Made by a program: the position numbers and the translations under genes | Shown here: positions 1-7,558 of the stretch, piece after piece | Layout: each line of letters opens with the position of its first letter | How positions within the stretch are numbered: the stretch's first letter is position 1 | Source of the DNA: RGIG4608 sp964413365 | Lineage (GTDB): Bacteria > Bacillota > Clostridia > Oscillospirales > CAG-272 | Direction: 5' to 3' | Assembly (NCBI GenBank): GCA_964413365.1 | Contig: CAYPRM010000010.1 | Coordinates: forward strand, 1 to 42,742 | DNA length: 42,742 bases | The notes under the pieces: generated by a model | Told to the model about the DNA's origin: nothing | The model's input: only the letters and a program-made list of their open reading frames with translations | Database searches by the model: none

Positions 1-91
1 CTTGAGCATTTTGCAAGTATTATTTTCTTATTTATTATATATTTTTTTCGGAAATTTTCTGTTTTCCAGAAAAAATATTCCAAGGCAAGGT

Positions 92-132
92 AAAAAAAGC
101 CGTGCGGCAGGCTTTATATGTCCACCGCACGG
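92..132 (-). terminator. Rho-independent terminator of the 288-aa protein gene
   Basis: Read on the minus strand, an 8-bp stem CCGTGCGG/CCGCACGG is followed directly by a run of seven T. It lies just downstream of the stop codon at 154 and ends the two-gene operon read from 3337. Confidence 0.8.
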
Positions 133-153
133 GGTTATTCGTATTCTGAATGA

Positions 154-1020
154 TCAGTTGAGCCTTATTCCGAAGAGATCGGCGATAGCCTGATACTGAT
201 CCTCCTTCTCGCGGAGCTCCTCCTCGGTGAGCGTGCCCGACTCTCTCGTTTCGTCAAGCTTGCTCTGTATCGTGTTCTGGATCTGATCCTTAGTGGAGGT
301 ATCCATCTCGGAGGTCGCCTCCTGTATCCTCTCGGTCATCTCCTCGTCCTCGGTGATGGCAGTTACCGTGCCAAGGCAGACCTCGGACTCGAGAACGGAC
401 TCAACGGAGCTGCTTATCTGCTCGTCGCTCGGTCTATCGCCCTCCGTGGAGGTGTTCATAATGTCAACGAGTCCCGAGATAGCCTCGCTCTCCCTCCTTG
501 CAAACTCATCTCTTGCCGCATTGCTCTCCTCCTCGGTGGCACCGGAATTCTGCTCCCTATTGGAGTCTATCTGTGCGAAAAGGTTATCAACGTAGCTGTT
601 CACTATATCGGAAATGAGCTCTCCGTCCTCGGTGCTCGTGTCGATGGAGCTGCTTATAGTGCTCGAAACGGTCTCCTTCTTTGCGTCGGAGAGGGCGGAA
701 TTATGGTTATCGTAAAGGTCCTTGAGCGCATTCTCCGTCTTTTCGGTGGAGGTCAGATCATCGGGGACCGTAGGCTTGTCGGGGACCGTAGGCTCGCCGG
801 GGATAGTCGGCGCATCGGGCATCCCCTCCTCGCCCTCGTCGGGAACTGTGGGTACATCGGGGTTTTCAGGCTTTACGGAGGGTTCGGGGACAGTCATTAT
901 ATCCTCGATCCTATCGACCATTTCCTGTATATTGTTCTCCTGAACGGTCTTTACGCCTGCGAAGGCAACCATCGCCACACAGAGCAGGAATGTTCCGAAA
1001 TTGATAAGAAATTTAATCAT
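154..1020 (-). CDS. Unknown membrane-anchored, acidic helical protein (288 aa)
   Basis: I do not recognise a family. Residues 1-24 form a hydrophobic segment after MIK (signal anchor or uncleaved signal peptide). A proline/glutamate-rich linker follows, with repeats of the type PxxPTVPD/PTIPGEP (about residues 45-95). The rest is a strongly acidic Ser/Thr/Glu-rich region that looks alpha-helical. This suggests an N-terminal anchor with a long extracytoplasmic domain held away by a flexible linker. I chose ATG at 1020 because GGAGGTG sits 6 bases before it; an in-frame TTG at 1035 would place the start over that ribosome binding site. The start overlaps the last 8 bases of the upstream 774-aa gene, so the two are translationally coupled and probably work together at the cell envelope. 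Confidence 0.7.
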   Translation of the reverse strand: MIKFLINFGTFLLCVAMVAFAGVKTVQENNIQEMVDRIEDIMTVPEPSVKPENPDVPTVPDEGEEGMPDAPTIPGEPTVPDKPTVPDDLTSTEKTENALKDLYDNHNSALSDAKKETVSSTISSSIDTSTEDGELISDIVNSYVDNLFAQIDSNREQNSGATEEESNAARDEFARRESEAISGLVDIMNTSTEGDRPSDEQISSSVESVLESEVCLGTVTAITEDEEMTERIQEATSEMDTSTKDQIQNTIQSKLDETRESGTLTEEELREKEDQYQAIADLFGIRLN

Positions 1021-3337
1021 TGATAGCACCTCCAAATCCGTTGATAAGTGTTCTGACGGTCGCCGCCAGATCGTTCATAGCCTCGGTATAGGTAAGCTCG
1101 CCGCTCGCCACCAGAGCATTAAATTCATATGCCACGTATGGGGGCAGGTATTGGCTGAACATCTCGTTACAAACGAGTCCCTCAAGCAAGAGCGAAGGAA
1201 GCTCGGAGATGCAGCTCGTTTCTCTCATAAGATCCATGGTCTTGCCGAGCGTTACGAACTGATTTACCATAGCGTCGATATCGTCCATACCCATCTCGCC
1301 GCTCTCGCCGAGAGAATCCATCATATCAAGGAGATTGAGGATTATATCGACACAGAGGTCGGAGTCCTTCTTCTTCTCCTCGTCCGTCCAATTGGAAAAA
1401 TCCGTTGCCGCGAGCATTCCGTCAACGGTGGTTGCACGCGTTACAAAATCGGACTTGCTTATCAGCCTGTGAGCGACTGCAACACACTGCTCGTTCTCGC
1501 CGTTCTGCGTATACTGCGTAAGGAGCGCTATGAGCTTGCTCTCCGTCATATTCGAGGTAGAGCCGAGCGCGATGCATCTCACGAGATCCTCAAGGGGTGA
1601 GATCCTCTTTTCAAATCTGTCCTTATATTCCGCGCTCTGTGCGTCGGGAACCTCGTATATCTTACGGTCGCTCGTGTCGTACATATAGAGCTTACCGTCG
1701 ATATTTACCGTGAAGTAGCCGTAGGACCTATCCTCGGAGGAATATCCGAGGGCGGAGCGTATTGCCCTCCAATAGTCGAGGTAGGAGATAAAGGATTCAT
1801 AGCCCTCGTGGCTCTTATTTACGGAGTTCGTTATCTTTTTGCCGTTCTCGGCACAATGAAGAATGAAATCCTCAAGCTTAGAGTAGCTGAATGTTCTCGA
1901 GCGTACTGCCGATGCAGATTCACCGTTGAGTGCCTCGAGCAGGTTATTCATAAGGATGTCGTAAGCCGCCGCGTCATCCCTCGGTATCTCAAGCGTATCG
2001 CCGAGCATACCGACGCCGAGCTTGAACGCGCCCTCGATCGTGGGAGCGAAGGCGGAGAGTCCCGAAATTCCCGAGACCACGCCTGCGAGCGTTTCCCTAT
2101 CCTCAAGGAGCGAGGAAAGATCGGAGCTGTTTCCGTTCATGGCGTTATATATGACCTTCTTCTGTGCGAGGATACCGACCGCTCTGCCGAGCGAGCCGAG
2201 ATCCAACTGCACCGTTGCCTTGTCGGCGTTTTTATAATGCTCGATAAAGGTATTTACGAGTTCGACTGTGAGATCGTCCTCCTCCCCTTCCTGAAGCTCC
2301 ATATCAGCGAACACGCCCATAAGGAGATCAGCCGCGACAGATCCGACGATGGGATCGGAGAGCAGAGCATTGACGCTTCTCTCAACGTCCTCGCACTCGG
2401 AGGTCTCAGAGGTCATCTGAGATATGGCGAGCAGGCCGCTTGAGAGGATCTCTCTGAGGCTATCGTCCGCGTACACGGTCTCGCCCGACTCGAGCGTTAC
2501 CTTGCCGCCCGCCTTAATAGCGTAATCCGTAAGGCTCGTGATGCCGAACACTCTGTAAAATCCCGTAACGAAGCTATCCTCATAGGGTGTTACAAGATAA
2601 TCGTCCAACACCTCTATGACCTCGTGTACCTGACTGTCCTCGGAGTCCGAACCGTCTATCGAGTGCGTAGCCTCCGCCACAAGTCCCATGGTGTAGGATA
2701 TGGGCATCAGGAGGATCGCAAGGATGAGCAATGAGCAGACGATGCTCGCAGAAACGGAGATCGCTCTCTGCCATGCGCACTCGGGGTAGATGGGATTTTT
2801 CTTTTTCTTTGCTTTTTTTGTTTTTTCGGGCTCGGGAGCTGTCTCGGGTTCGGGAGTCTCCGCAGGCTCTGCGTCGGTCTCCTCATGCACCGTTTCCGTG
2901 CTCTCGGGCTCGTTTTCCTCCTCTTGTGGAGCGGCAACTTCCGAGACTGCGGCAGAAAGCTCCTCGGCTCTCCGTACATTCTTCTTTTCTATTGCCTTGA
3001 GTACAAAATGTATTACCACGCAGAAAATCCAGAACAGGATGAAGAACGCCACGCAAAAGAGCAGGGACGAAACCACCGTGCTGATGAGCGCAGGGACTAC
3101 ATCTCCAAGCACCGAGATCTCCTCGGGTAAGAGCGAGGCAAGATTTATCGCCTCACAAAGCGTATTGACCAGCCCCTGGAAGACTCCGCAGAGCTGCAGG
3201 ATGAAGGCAATAAGAAATGCCACCACCAGAGCGCCGAGACGCAGAGAATTCTTGAGCATAGAGCGGAAGAGCGAGCTCACCGCACCGCTAATCAGCGCCA
3301 CTGCAAGCAGGGACGCAAGGATCCATTGTAGATTCAT
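1013..3337 (-). CDS. Unknown multi-pass membrane protein with large ectodomain (774 aa)
   Basis: Three hydrophobic segments lie near the N-terminus (about residues 3-25, 34-52 and 86-117). A cytoplasmic-looking linker rich in Glu, Pro and Lys follows (about 121-180), then a fourth membrane segment (about 188-213), then a roughly 560-residue, mostly helical, polar region probably outside the membrane. The N-terminal hydrophobic block is weakly reminiscent of CvpA-type proteins, but I would not assign that family. ATG at 3337 is chosen because GGAGGT lies a few bases upstream; the longer reading frame from 3379 would start inside the promoter. It is the first gene of a two-gene operon with the anchored 288-aa protein. 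An envelope or sporulation role is possible, but this is inference only. Confidence 0.7.
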   Translation of the reverse strand: MNLQWILASLLAVALISGAVSSLFRSMLKNSLRLGALVVAFLIAFILQLCGVFQGLVNTLCEAINLASLLPEEISVLGDVVPALISTVVSSLLFCVAFFILFWIFCVVIHFVLKAIEKKNVRRAEELSAAVSEVAAPQEEENEPESTETVHEETDAEPAETPEPETAPEPEKTKKAKKKKNPIYPECAWQRAISVSASIVCSLLILAILLMPISYTMGLVAEATHSIDGSDSEDSQVHEVIEVLDDYLVTPYEDSFVTGFYRVFGITSLTDYAIKAGGKVTLESGETVYADDSLREILSSGLLAISQMTSETSECEDVERSVNALLSDPIVGSVAADLLMGVFADMELQEGEEDDLTVELVNTFIEHYKNADKATVQLDLGSLGRAVGILAQKKVIYNAMNGNSSDLSSLLEDRETLAGVVSGISGLSAFAPTIEGAFKLGVGMLGDTLEIPRDDAAAYDILMNNLLEALNGESASAVRSRTFSYSKLEDFILHCAENGKKITNSVNKSHEGYESFISYLDYWRAIRSALGYSSEDRSYGYFTVNIDGKLYMYDTSDRKIYEVPDAQSAEYKDRFEKRISPLEDLVRCIALGSTSNMTESKLIALLTQYTQNGENEQCVAVAHRLISKSDFVTRATTVDGMLAATDFSNWTDEEKKKDSDLCVDIILNLLDMMDSLGESGEMGMDDIDAMVNQFVTLGKTMDLMRETSCISELPSLLLEGLVCNEMFSQYLPPYVAYEFNALVASGELTYTEAMNDLAATVRTLINGFGGAIND

Positions 3338-3364
3338 AATGACCTCCAATAATTTATTTGGATA

Positions 3365-3393
3365 ATTATATTTTACCACTTTTTTGCGGTAAA
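3365..3393 (-). promoter_or_regulatory. Sigma-A-type promoter for the 774-aa/288-aa operon
   Basis: On the minus strand there is a -35-like TTTACC (3388-3393), a 17-bp spacer and a perfect -10 TATAAT (3365-3370), about 30 bp upstream of the start codon. The -35 and spacer lie in a small inverted repeat (TTTACCGC/GTGGTAAA). Confidence 0.5.
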
Positions 3394-3413
3394 TTCAATA
3401 GGTATATACAATT

Positions 3414-4133
3414 TTATCTCGTGGGAGCTATATTTTTTACTCTTTTTTTGATCCTTGAGATCTCGCGGAGCATTCTCACCGAGTCACGCAGGACATTTAC
3501 CTTGCTCTCACGGTGATTTACGATCATCGCGGGCAATTCCGCAATTTTCACACCGAGCCTCTGCGCGATAAGTATGACCTCAAGATCGAATGCAAAGTTA
3601 TCCGTTTCACAATGGGAAAAGATCTGCCTTCCCACGTCGCCGCAAAAGCCCTTGAAGCCGCATTGCGCATCGGAGACCTTGATGCCGCCGAAGATGCTCA
3701 GCACATGGATATATGTACGCGACGCAAGCTTGCGGATGGGTGTATAGCCCTCGTACCCCCTCGGGTGCTTTGCACGGGAGGCGACGAGCATATCGTATTT
3801 TCCGCTCTCGAGGATCTGCACAGCCTCATCTATGACGTCCACGCCGTATGCGAGGTCTGCGTCCGTAAATATCACCGTATCGCCCACCGACGCAAGAACT
3901 CCGTGTCTTACAGCGCAGCCCTTGCCACGATTCTTCTCATATCCTGCCACACGCACACCGGGAAGCTCCAGAGCCTCCACGAGCTGTGCCGAGCCGTCCG
4001 TGCTGCCATCGTCGGCAAAGACGATCTCAAAGTCGTCCCCGTAATGCTCGCTCATATATTTGTGCAAGGTCCTTGCCGTGCTCTCGATGATCGAACTCTC
4101 GTTATACATCGGCACGCATAGTGATATCCTCAT
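3414..4133 (-). CDS. Family 2 glycosyltransferase, dolichyl-phosphate glucosyltransferase-like
   Basis: This 239-aa protein is a GT-A-fold, family 2 glycosyltransferase that would transfer a sugar from a nucleotide sugar, probably to a lipid carrier. Visible motifs are the N-terminal VPMYNE, the nucleotide-binding DDGSTDGS (about 41-48), KNRGKG, and the metal-binding DADL (about 91-94). The spacing and the SRTYIH...DAQCGFKGF region resemble ALG5/DPM-like polyprenyl-phosphate glycosyltransferases. There is no C-terminal membrane domain, so it is probably a peripheral cytoplasmic enzyme. Its ATG overlaps the stop codon of the upstream rlmA gene in an ATGA arrangement, so translation is coupled. 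The acceptor and sugar cannot be read from the sequence. No obvious terminator follows; the next promoter starts within about 25 bp of the stop. Confidence 0.85.
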   Translation of the reverse strand: MRISLCVPMYNESSIIESTARTLHKYMSEHYGDDFEIVFADDGSTDGSAQLVEALELPGVRVAGYEKNRGKGCAVRHGVLASVGDTVIFTDADLAYGVDVIDEAVQILESGKYDMLVASRAKHPRGYEGYTPIRKLASRTYIHVLSIFGGIKVSDAQCGFKGFCGDVGRQIFSHCETDNFAFDLEVILIAQRLGVKIAELPAMIVNHRESKVNVLRDSVRMLREISRIKKRVKNIAPTR

Positions 4134-4978
4134 TTTTTATCTACTCCTTCATAAACATAAATATCGACCTCGACCTCGGTCGTGAGCCTCTCAAGTGAGA
4201 GAAGCCTCTGCATATCGCGCTCACTCGTGCGATAGCTGTAGGGCGTCATTGAAAACAGGCTCCGTATCGCCTCCGCACTCTCAAGCTCTATCGTATACGA
4301 GAGTCTGTGCGAGTCAAGGAGGTGCATCTTCCTCGGCATATCCGCGCGAGGCTCGTTCTTATATACCGTGTCATAGACCGCACGCTTCAGACCGAGCAGG
4401 TGGTTCTCCCCTGCCACGACCTCAACGAGTCGTCCGCCGGCACGCAGGGCACGTGAAAATTCCCCCTCCGCACAGGGAGCGAATATATTGACGATCGCAT
4501 CCGCAGAGCCGTCCCGCACGGGAAGGCTGTATATCCCACCGACGAAGAAATGCGCGTTTTCCGTTCCCGAACGCACCGCCGCCCTTGAGGCACTTGCGAT
4601 AGCGTCCTTGGAGAGGTCGAAGCCGAGCACCTGCGCGCCCGTCGCCTGCGCTATCATATTTGTATAGTAGCCCTCGCCGCAGCCTGCGTCGATAATGTAC
4701 GACTCGCTCGCAAGGTCGGAAAGTATTTCACATATTTTTCGCGCGATAGGCTCATAGTAGCCGAGGCGCAGGAACTCCGTCCTCGACCTCACAGCGCCCC
4801 TATCATCGCCGCCCGTTGCTCTGCCCGGGCAGAGGTTCACATATCCCGACGAGGATATGTCGTAGCAATGCCTTCTGCCGCCACGGCAATAAAGGCTTCC
4901 GCCGTCGCGGTACAAGCCCTCGCCGCAGACGGGGCACACGAGTACTTCGGGCGTGCTCCCCATATTTTTCTCGCTCAT
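4130..4978 (-). CDS. rlmA: 23S rRNA (guanine-N1)-methyltransferase RlmA family
   Basis: The 282-aa protein has the RlmA/RrmA layout: an N-terminal zinc-binding module with CPVC and CRGGRRHC (about residues 16-38), then the family-typical GYVNLCPG segment, then a class I SAM-binding fold with motif DAGCGEGYY (about 97-105). Characterised relatives methylate N1 of a guanine in helix 35 of 23S rRNA (G745 in Gram-negatives, G748 in Gram-positives such as the tylosin-related RlmAII). Which position is used here cannot be told. Length matches the family. The start at 4978 has AGGAGA upstream. The stop overlaps the start of the glycosyltransferase gene, with which it forms a two-gene unit. Confidence 0.85.
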   Translation of the reverse strand: MSEKNMGSTPEVLVCPVCGEGLYRDGGSLYCRGGRRHCYDISSSGYVNLCPGRATGGDDRGAVRSRTEFLRLGYYEPIARKICEILSDLASESYIIDAGCGEGYYTNMIAQATGAQVLGFDLSKDAIASASRAAVRSGTENAHFFVGGIYSLPVRDGSADAIVNIFAPCAEGEFSRALRAGGRLVEVVAGENHLLGLKRAVYDTVYKNEPRADMPRKMHLLDSHRLSYTIELESAEAIRSLFSMTPYSYRTSERDMQRLLSLERLTTEVEVDIYVYEGVDKK

Positions 4979-5116
4979 ATTGCAGATTCTCCTAAATAAT
5001 ACAAAAGCAGTAGTATCATTCTATACCAAAAATATGAATTTTCTTTGAACAAAGCCCTCTTTACGCATAAAATACATATTTTTTGGCGGTGTTACAAGTT
5101 TTTTTCGCAAAAACTG

Positions 5117-5145
5117 TTGAGAAAAACGGGGTTTTGCGGTATAAT
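5117..5145 (+). promoter_or_regulatory. Promoter of the queG-like/addB/addA operon
   Basis: TTGAGA (5117-5122), a 17-bp spacer and TATAAT (5140-5145) lie about 30 bp before the start codon at 5175. Confidence 0.8.
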
Positions 5146-5174
5146 GAGGTATATTAAGTTAAATGGAGGGTACG

Positions 5175-5999
5175 ATGACGGAATATATCCTATCAAGACT
5201 CAGAGAATTCAATATCGACACCGCCGCCTGCATTCCTCTCTCGAAATGTACCGTGGTGCGTCCGTACCTTCTTGAACGCCACGGGATCGTGGGCGAGGAA
5301 GGCTCGGTCATCATCCTTGCCGTTCCCTATCTCACGCCGACGAGCGCAAGCGAGCGCAATATCTCGTCCTACGCTGTCAGCCGTGATTATCATTTATTTT
5401 TCTCGGATCTTTTCGGCAAGCTCCTGCCCGAGCTGAGGGAGAGATATCCGCAAAACGTCTTTGCGGGCTTTACCGACCACTCGCCGATAAAGGAGATCCA
5501 CGCCGCCGCTCTGGCAGGGCTTGGGGTGATCGGCAAAAATCACCTGCTCATCACCGAAAAATATTCATCCTACGTCTTTCTTGGCGAGATCATAACGGAC
5601 GCGCGGCTTGATACTGCCACAACAGAGCCTGCGGAGTGCGAGGGGTGCGGAAGATGCATATCCGCCTGCCCCGCCCTCGCTCACGGGTGCGAATGTCTGT
5701 CGTCACTCACGCAGAAGAAGGGCGAGCTGACGTCCAAAGAACGCGAGAGGATAGCGGAGCTTGGGTGCGCATGGGGGTGCGATATCTGCCAGCAGGTATG
5801 TCCGCACACGCAAAGAGCGATCGCGAGCGGAACAATTTTTACACCGATACGGTTCTTCTACGAGTCAACAACGCCCCACCTCACGTCGGAGGATATCGAG
5901 GGAATGAGCGACTCGGAATTTTCCTGCCGTGCGTACTCATGGCGAGGCAGGGCGACTATAATAAGAAATCTTAAGATACTTGAGGAAGGAGAGAGCTGA
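5175..5999 (+). CDS. QueG-like (epoxyqueuosine reductase family) double [4Fe-4S] protein
   Basis: The 274-aa protein carries the QueG-type region TDHSPIKEI...AGLGVIGKN (about 100-122), including the conserved Asp101 of the family, and a ferredoxin-like double cluster: Cys155, 158, 161, 165 and then Cys198, 202, 205, 209 (CDICQQVCP). QueG reduces epoxyqueuosine to queuosine in tRNA using cobalamin and two Fe-S clusters. This protein is about 100 residues shorter than classical QueG, so it may be a clostridial paralogue; I leave the symbol empty. ATG 5175 is chosen over the in-frame ATG at 5163 because GGAGGG (5165-5170) lies between them and fits as the ribosome binding site. The stop TGA shares its A with the ATG of addB, so it is the first gene of the addBA operon. 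Confidence 0.75.
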   Translation: MTEYILSRLREFNIDTAACIPLSKCTVVRPYLLERHGIVGEEGSVIILAVPYLTPTSASERNISSYAVSRDYHLFFSDLFGKLLPELRERYPQNVFAGFTDHSPIKEIHAAALAGLGVIGKNHLLITEKYSSYVFLGEIITDARLDTATTEPAECEGCGRCISACPALAHGCECLSSLTQKKGELTSKERERIAELGCAWGCDICQQVCPHTQRAIASGTIFTPIRFFYESTTPHLTSEDIEGMSDSEFSCRAYSWRGRATIIRNLKILEEGES

Positions 6000-7558
6000 T
6001 GGTACATTTTATATACGGTGCGGTGCACTCGGGCAAGACCGAGCGTGTGCTGAACAGCATCGCAGCTGATGCGAGAGATGGCAGGCATATCTATCTGATA
6101 GTTCCCGAGCAGGAGACGGTCGCACTTGAGAGACGTGTTGTGTCGATGCTCGAGGGCTCGGCACAGCTCTGCGTTGAGGTTGTGAATTTCTCGAGGCTGT
6201 GCAATCTCATCTTCCGTGCGACGGGCGGGATCTCATACAGCTCCGTCACTCCGTCCGCAAGATCCCTCATAATGTGGAACACTATCCGCGAGCTCTCACC
6301 GATGCTTGAGGAATACCGTGCAGGTGAGATCCACGACACCTCTCTTACAGAAAAGATGCTCTCTGCAGTAACGGAGCTGAAGGCTTACGGCGTATCCTGC
6401 TCAACGCTTGAGCGTGCGTGTGAAAAGCTCGACAGGGGCACTCCTCTATACAGGAAGCTCCGCGATATCTCCCTTATCTACTCGGCATATTCTGCCTGCC
6501 TCTCCGAGAGCTTCGACGACTCGCAGGACGATATTCCGAGGGCGATGGAGCGTCTGTCGGATTTTGCACCCGTGCGCGGTGCGAGCGTGTATATCGACTC
6601 CTTCTCGAGCTTTACGGGACAGGAGCTTGAATTTATTTCCGCGCTCTCCCGTATATGCGGTGAGGTATATATAACCGTTCCCCTGCCCTCGCCCGACGAC
6701 GCATCGATCCATCTTGAGGGCGTTCGTATATCCCTTGCAAGGCTGAAGAGGGCACTTGATGGTGCGAGATATGATGAGATCTGCCTTCCTGCGAGAAATG
6801 GTGAGGGAGACAGAGACGGTGCTCTCGAATACCTCTCATCGGAGATATGGAATTTTGAGGCTCCGCCACTTGCGGACGACGCTCCGAACGTTTTGATATA
6901 CCAATGTGAAACGCCCTACACCGAGTCCGACACGGTAGCGTGCGAGATAAGACGCGCTATGAGCGAGGGCGTGCGGTGCTCCGAGATGGCTATTATCCTG
7001 CGCTCGGCGGACGAATACCGCGGAATACTCGATGTGTCGCTCGAGAGGTACGGGATCCCGTATTTTATGAGCGAAAAGACCGATCTTATGACCAAGCCGC
7101 TGACGAAGTTCATTTTCAGTGCACTGAGGATAAAGGATGGCGGCTGGAGAGGCTCGGATGTGATCGCACATCTGAAATCGGGCTTTTGCAACGTCGATCC
7201 CTTTGATGCGGACATATTTGAGGATTATATTTCAACATGGAGCATCAGCGGCGGCAGGTTCTTCGACGGAGAATGGACGATGAACCCCGACGGATACAGC
7301 GATATGCTCACTCCGAGAGGGGCACTCCTCTATACAGGAAGCTCCGCGATATCTCCCTTATCTACTCGGCATATTCTGCCTGCCTCTCCGAGAGCTTCGA
7401 CGACTCGCAGGACGATATTCCGAGGGCGATGGAGCGTCTGTCGGATTTTGCACCCGTGCGCGGTGCGAGCGTGTATATCGACTCCTTCTCGAGCTTTACG
7501 GGACAGGAGCTTGAATTTATTTCCGCGCTCTCCCGTATATGCGGTGAGGTATATATAA
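5999..7558 (+). CDS. addB: AddB 5' part, ended by frameshifting duplication
   Basis: AddB is the subunit of the AddAB helicase-nuclease that processes double-strand DNA ends for recombination. This 519-aa reading frame holds the genuine first ~440 residues, including the N-terminal P-loop GAVHSGKT (about residues 7-14). At 7318 a second copy of the 884-bp segment 6434-7317 begins. Because 884 is not a multiple of 3, the frame is lost and the last ~79 residues are a nonsense translation of repeated DNA. Joining 5999-7317 directly to 8202-10170 restores one open frame of 1095 aa, close to the usual AddB size. The start has GGAAGGAG upstream and overlaps the preceding stop by one base. Either addB is inactive in this strain or the duplication is an assembly artefact. 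Confidence 0.85.
   Translation: MVHFIYGAVHSGKTERVLNSIAADARDGRHIYLIVPEQETVALERRVVSMLEGSAQLCVEVVNFSRLCNLIFRATGGISYSSVTPSARSLIMWNTIRELSPMLEEYRAGEIHDTSLTEKMLSAVTELKAYGVSCSTLERACEKLDRGTPLYRKLRDISLIYSAYSACLSESFDDSQDDIPRAMERLSDFAPVRGASVYIDSFSSFTGQELEFISALSRICGEVYITVPLPSPDDASIHLEGVRISLARLKRALDGARYDEICLPARNGEGDRDGALEYLSSEIWNFEAPPLADDAPNVLIYQCETPYTESDTVACEIRRAMSEGVRCSEMAIILRSADEYRGILDVSLERYGIPYFMSEKTDLMTKPLTKFIFSALRIKDGGWRGSDVIAHLKSGFCNVDPFDADIFEDYISTWSISGGRFFDGEWTMNPDGYSDMLTPRGALLYTGSSAISPLSTRHILPASPRASTTRRTIFRGRWSVCRILHPCAVRACISTPSRALRDRSLNLFPRSPVYAVRYI
6434..7317 (+). repeat. 884-bp tandem direct duplication, copy 1
   Basis: The segment reappears immediately downstream without visible difference. 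It encodes AddB residues of about 146-440. The 5-bp sequence AGGGG is present at both original breakpoints (6434 and 8202). Confidence 0.95.

Noticed and set aside
2..193. 63-aa frame at the window start
   Set aside because: It runs through the terminator and into the antisense of the 288-aa gene, with no ribosome binding site.
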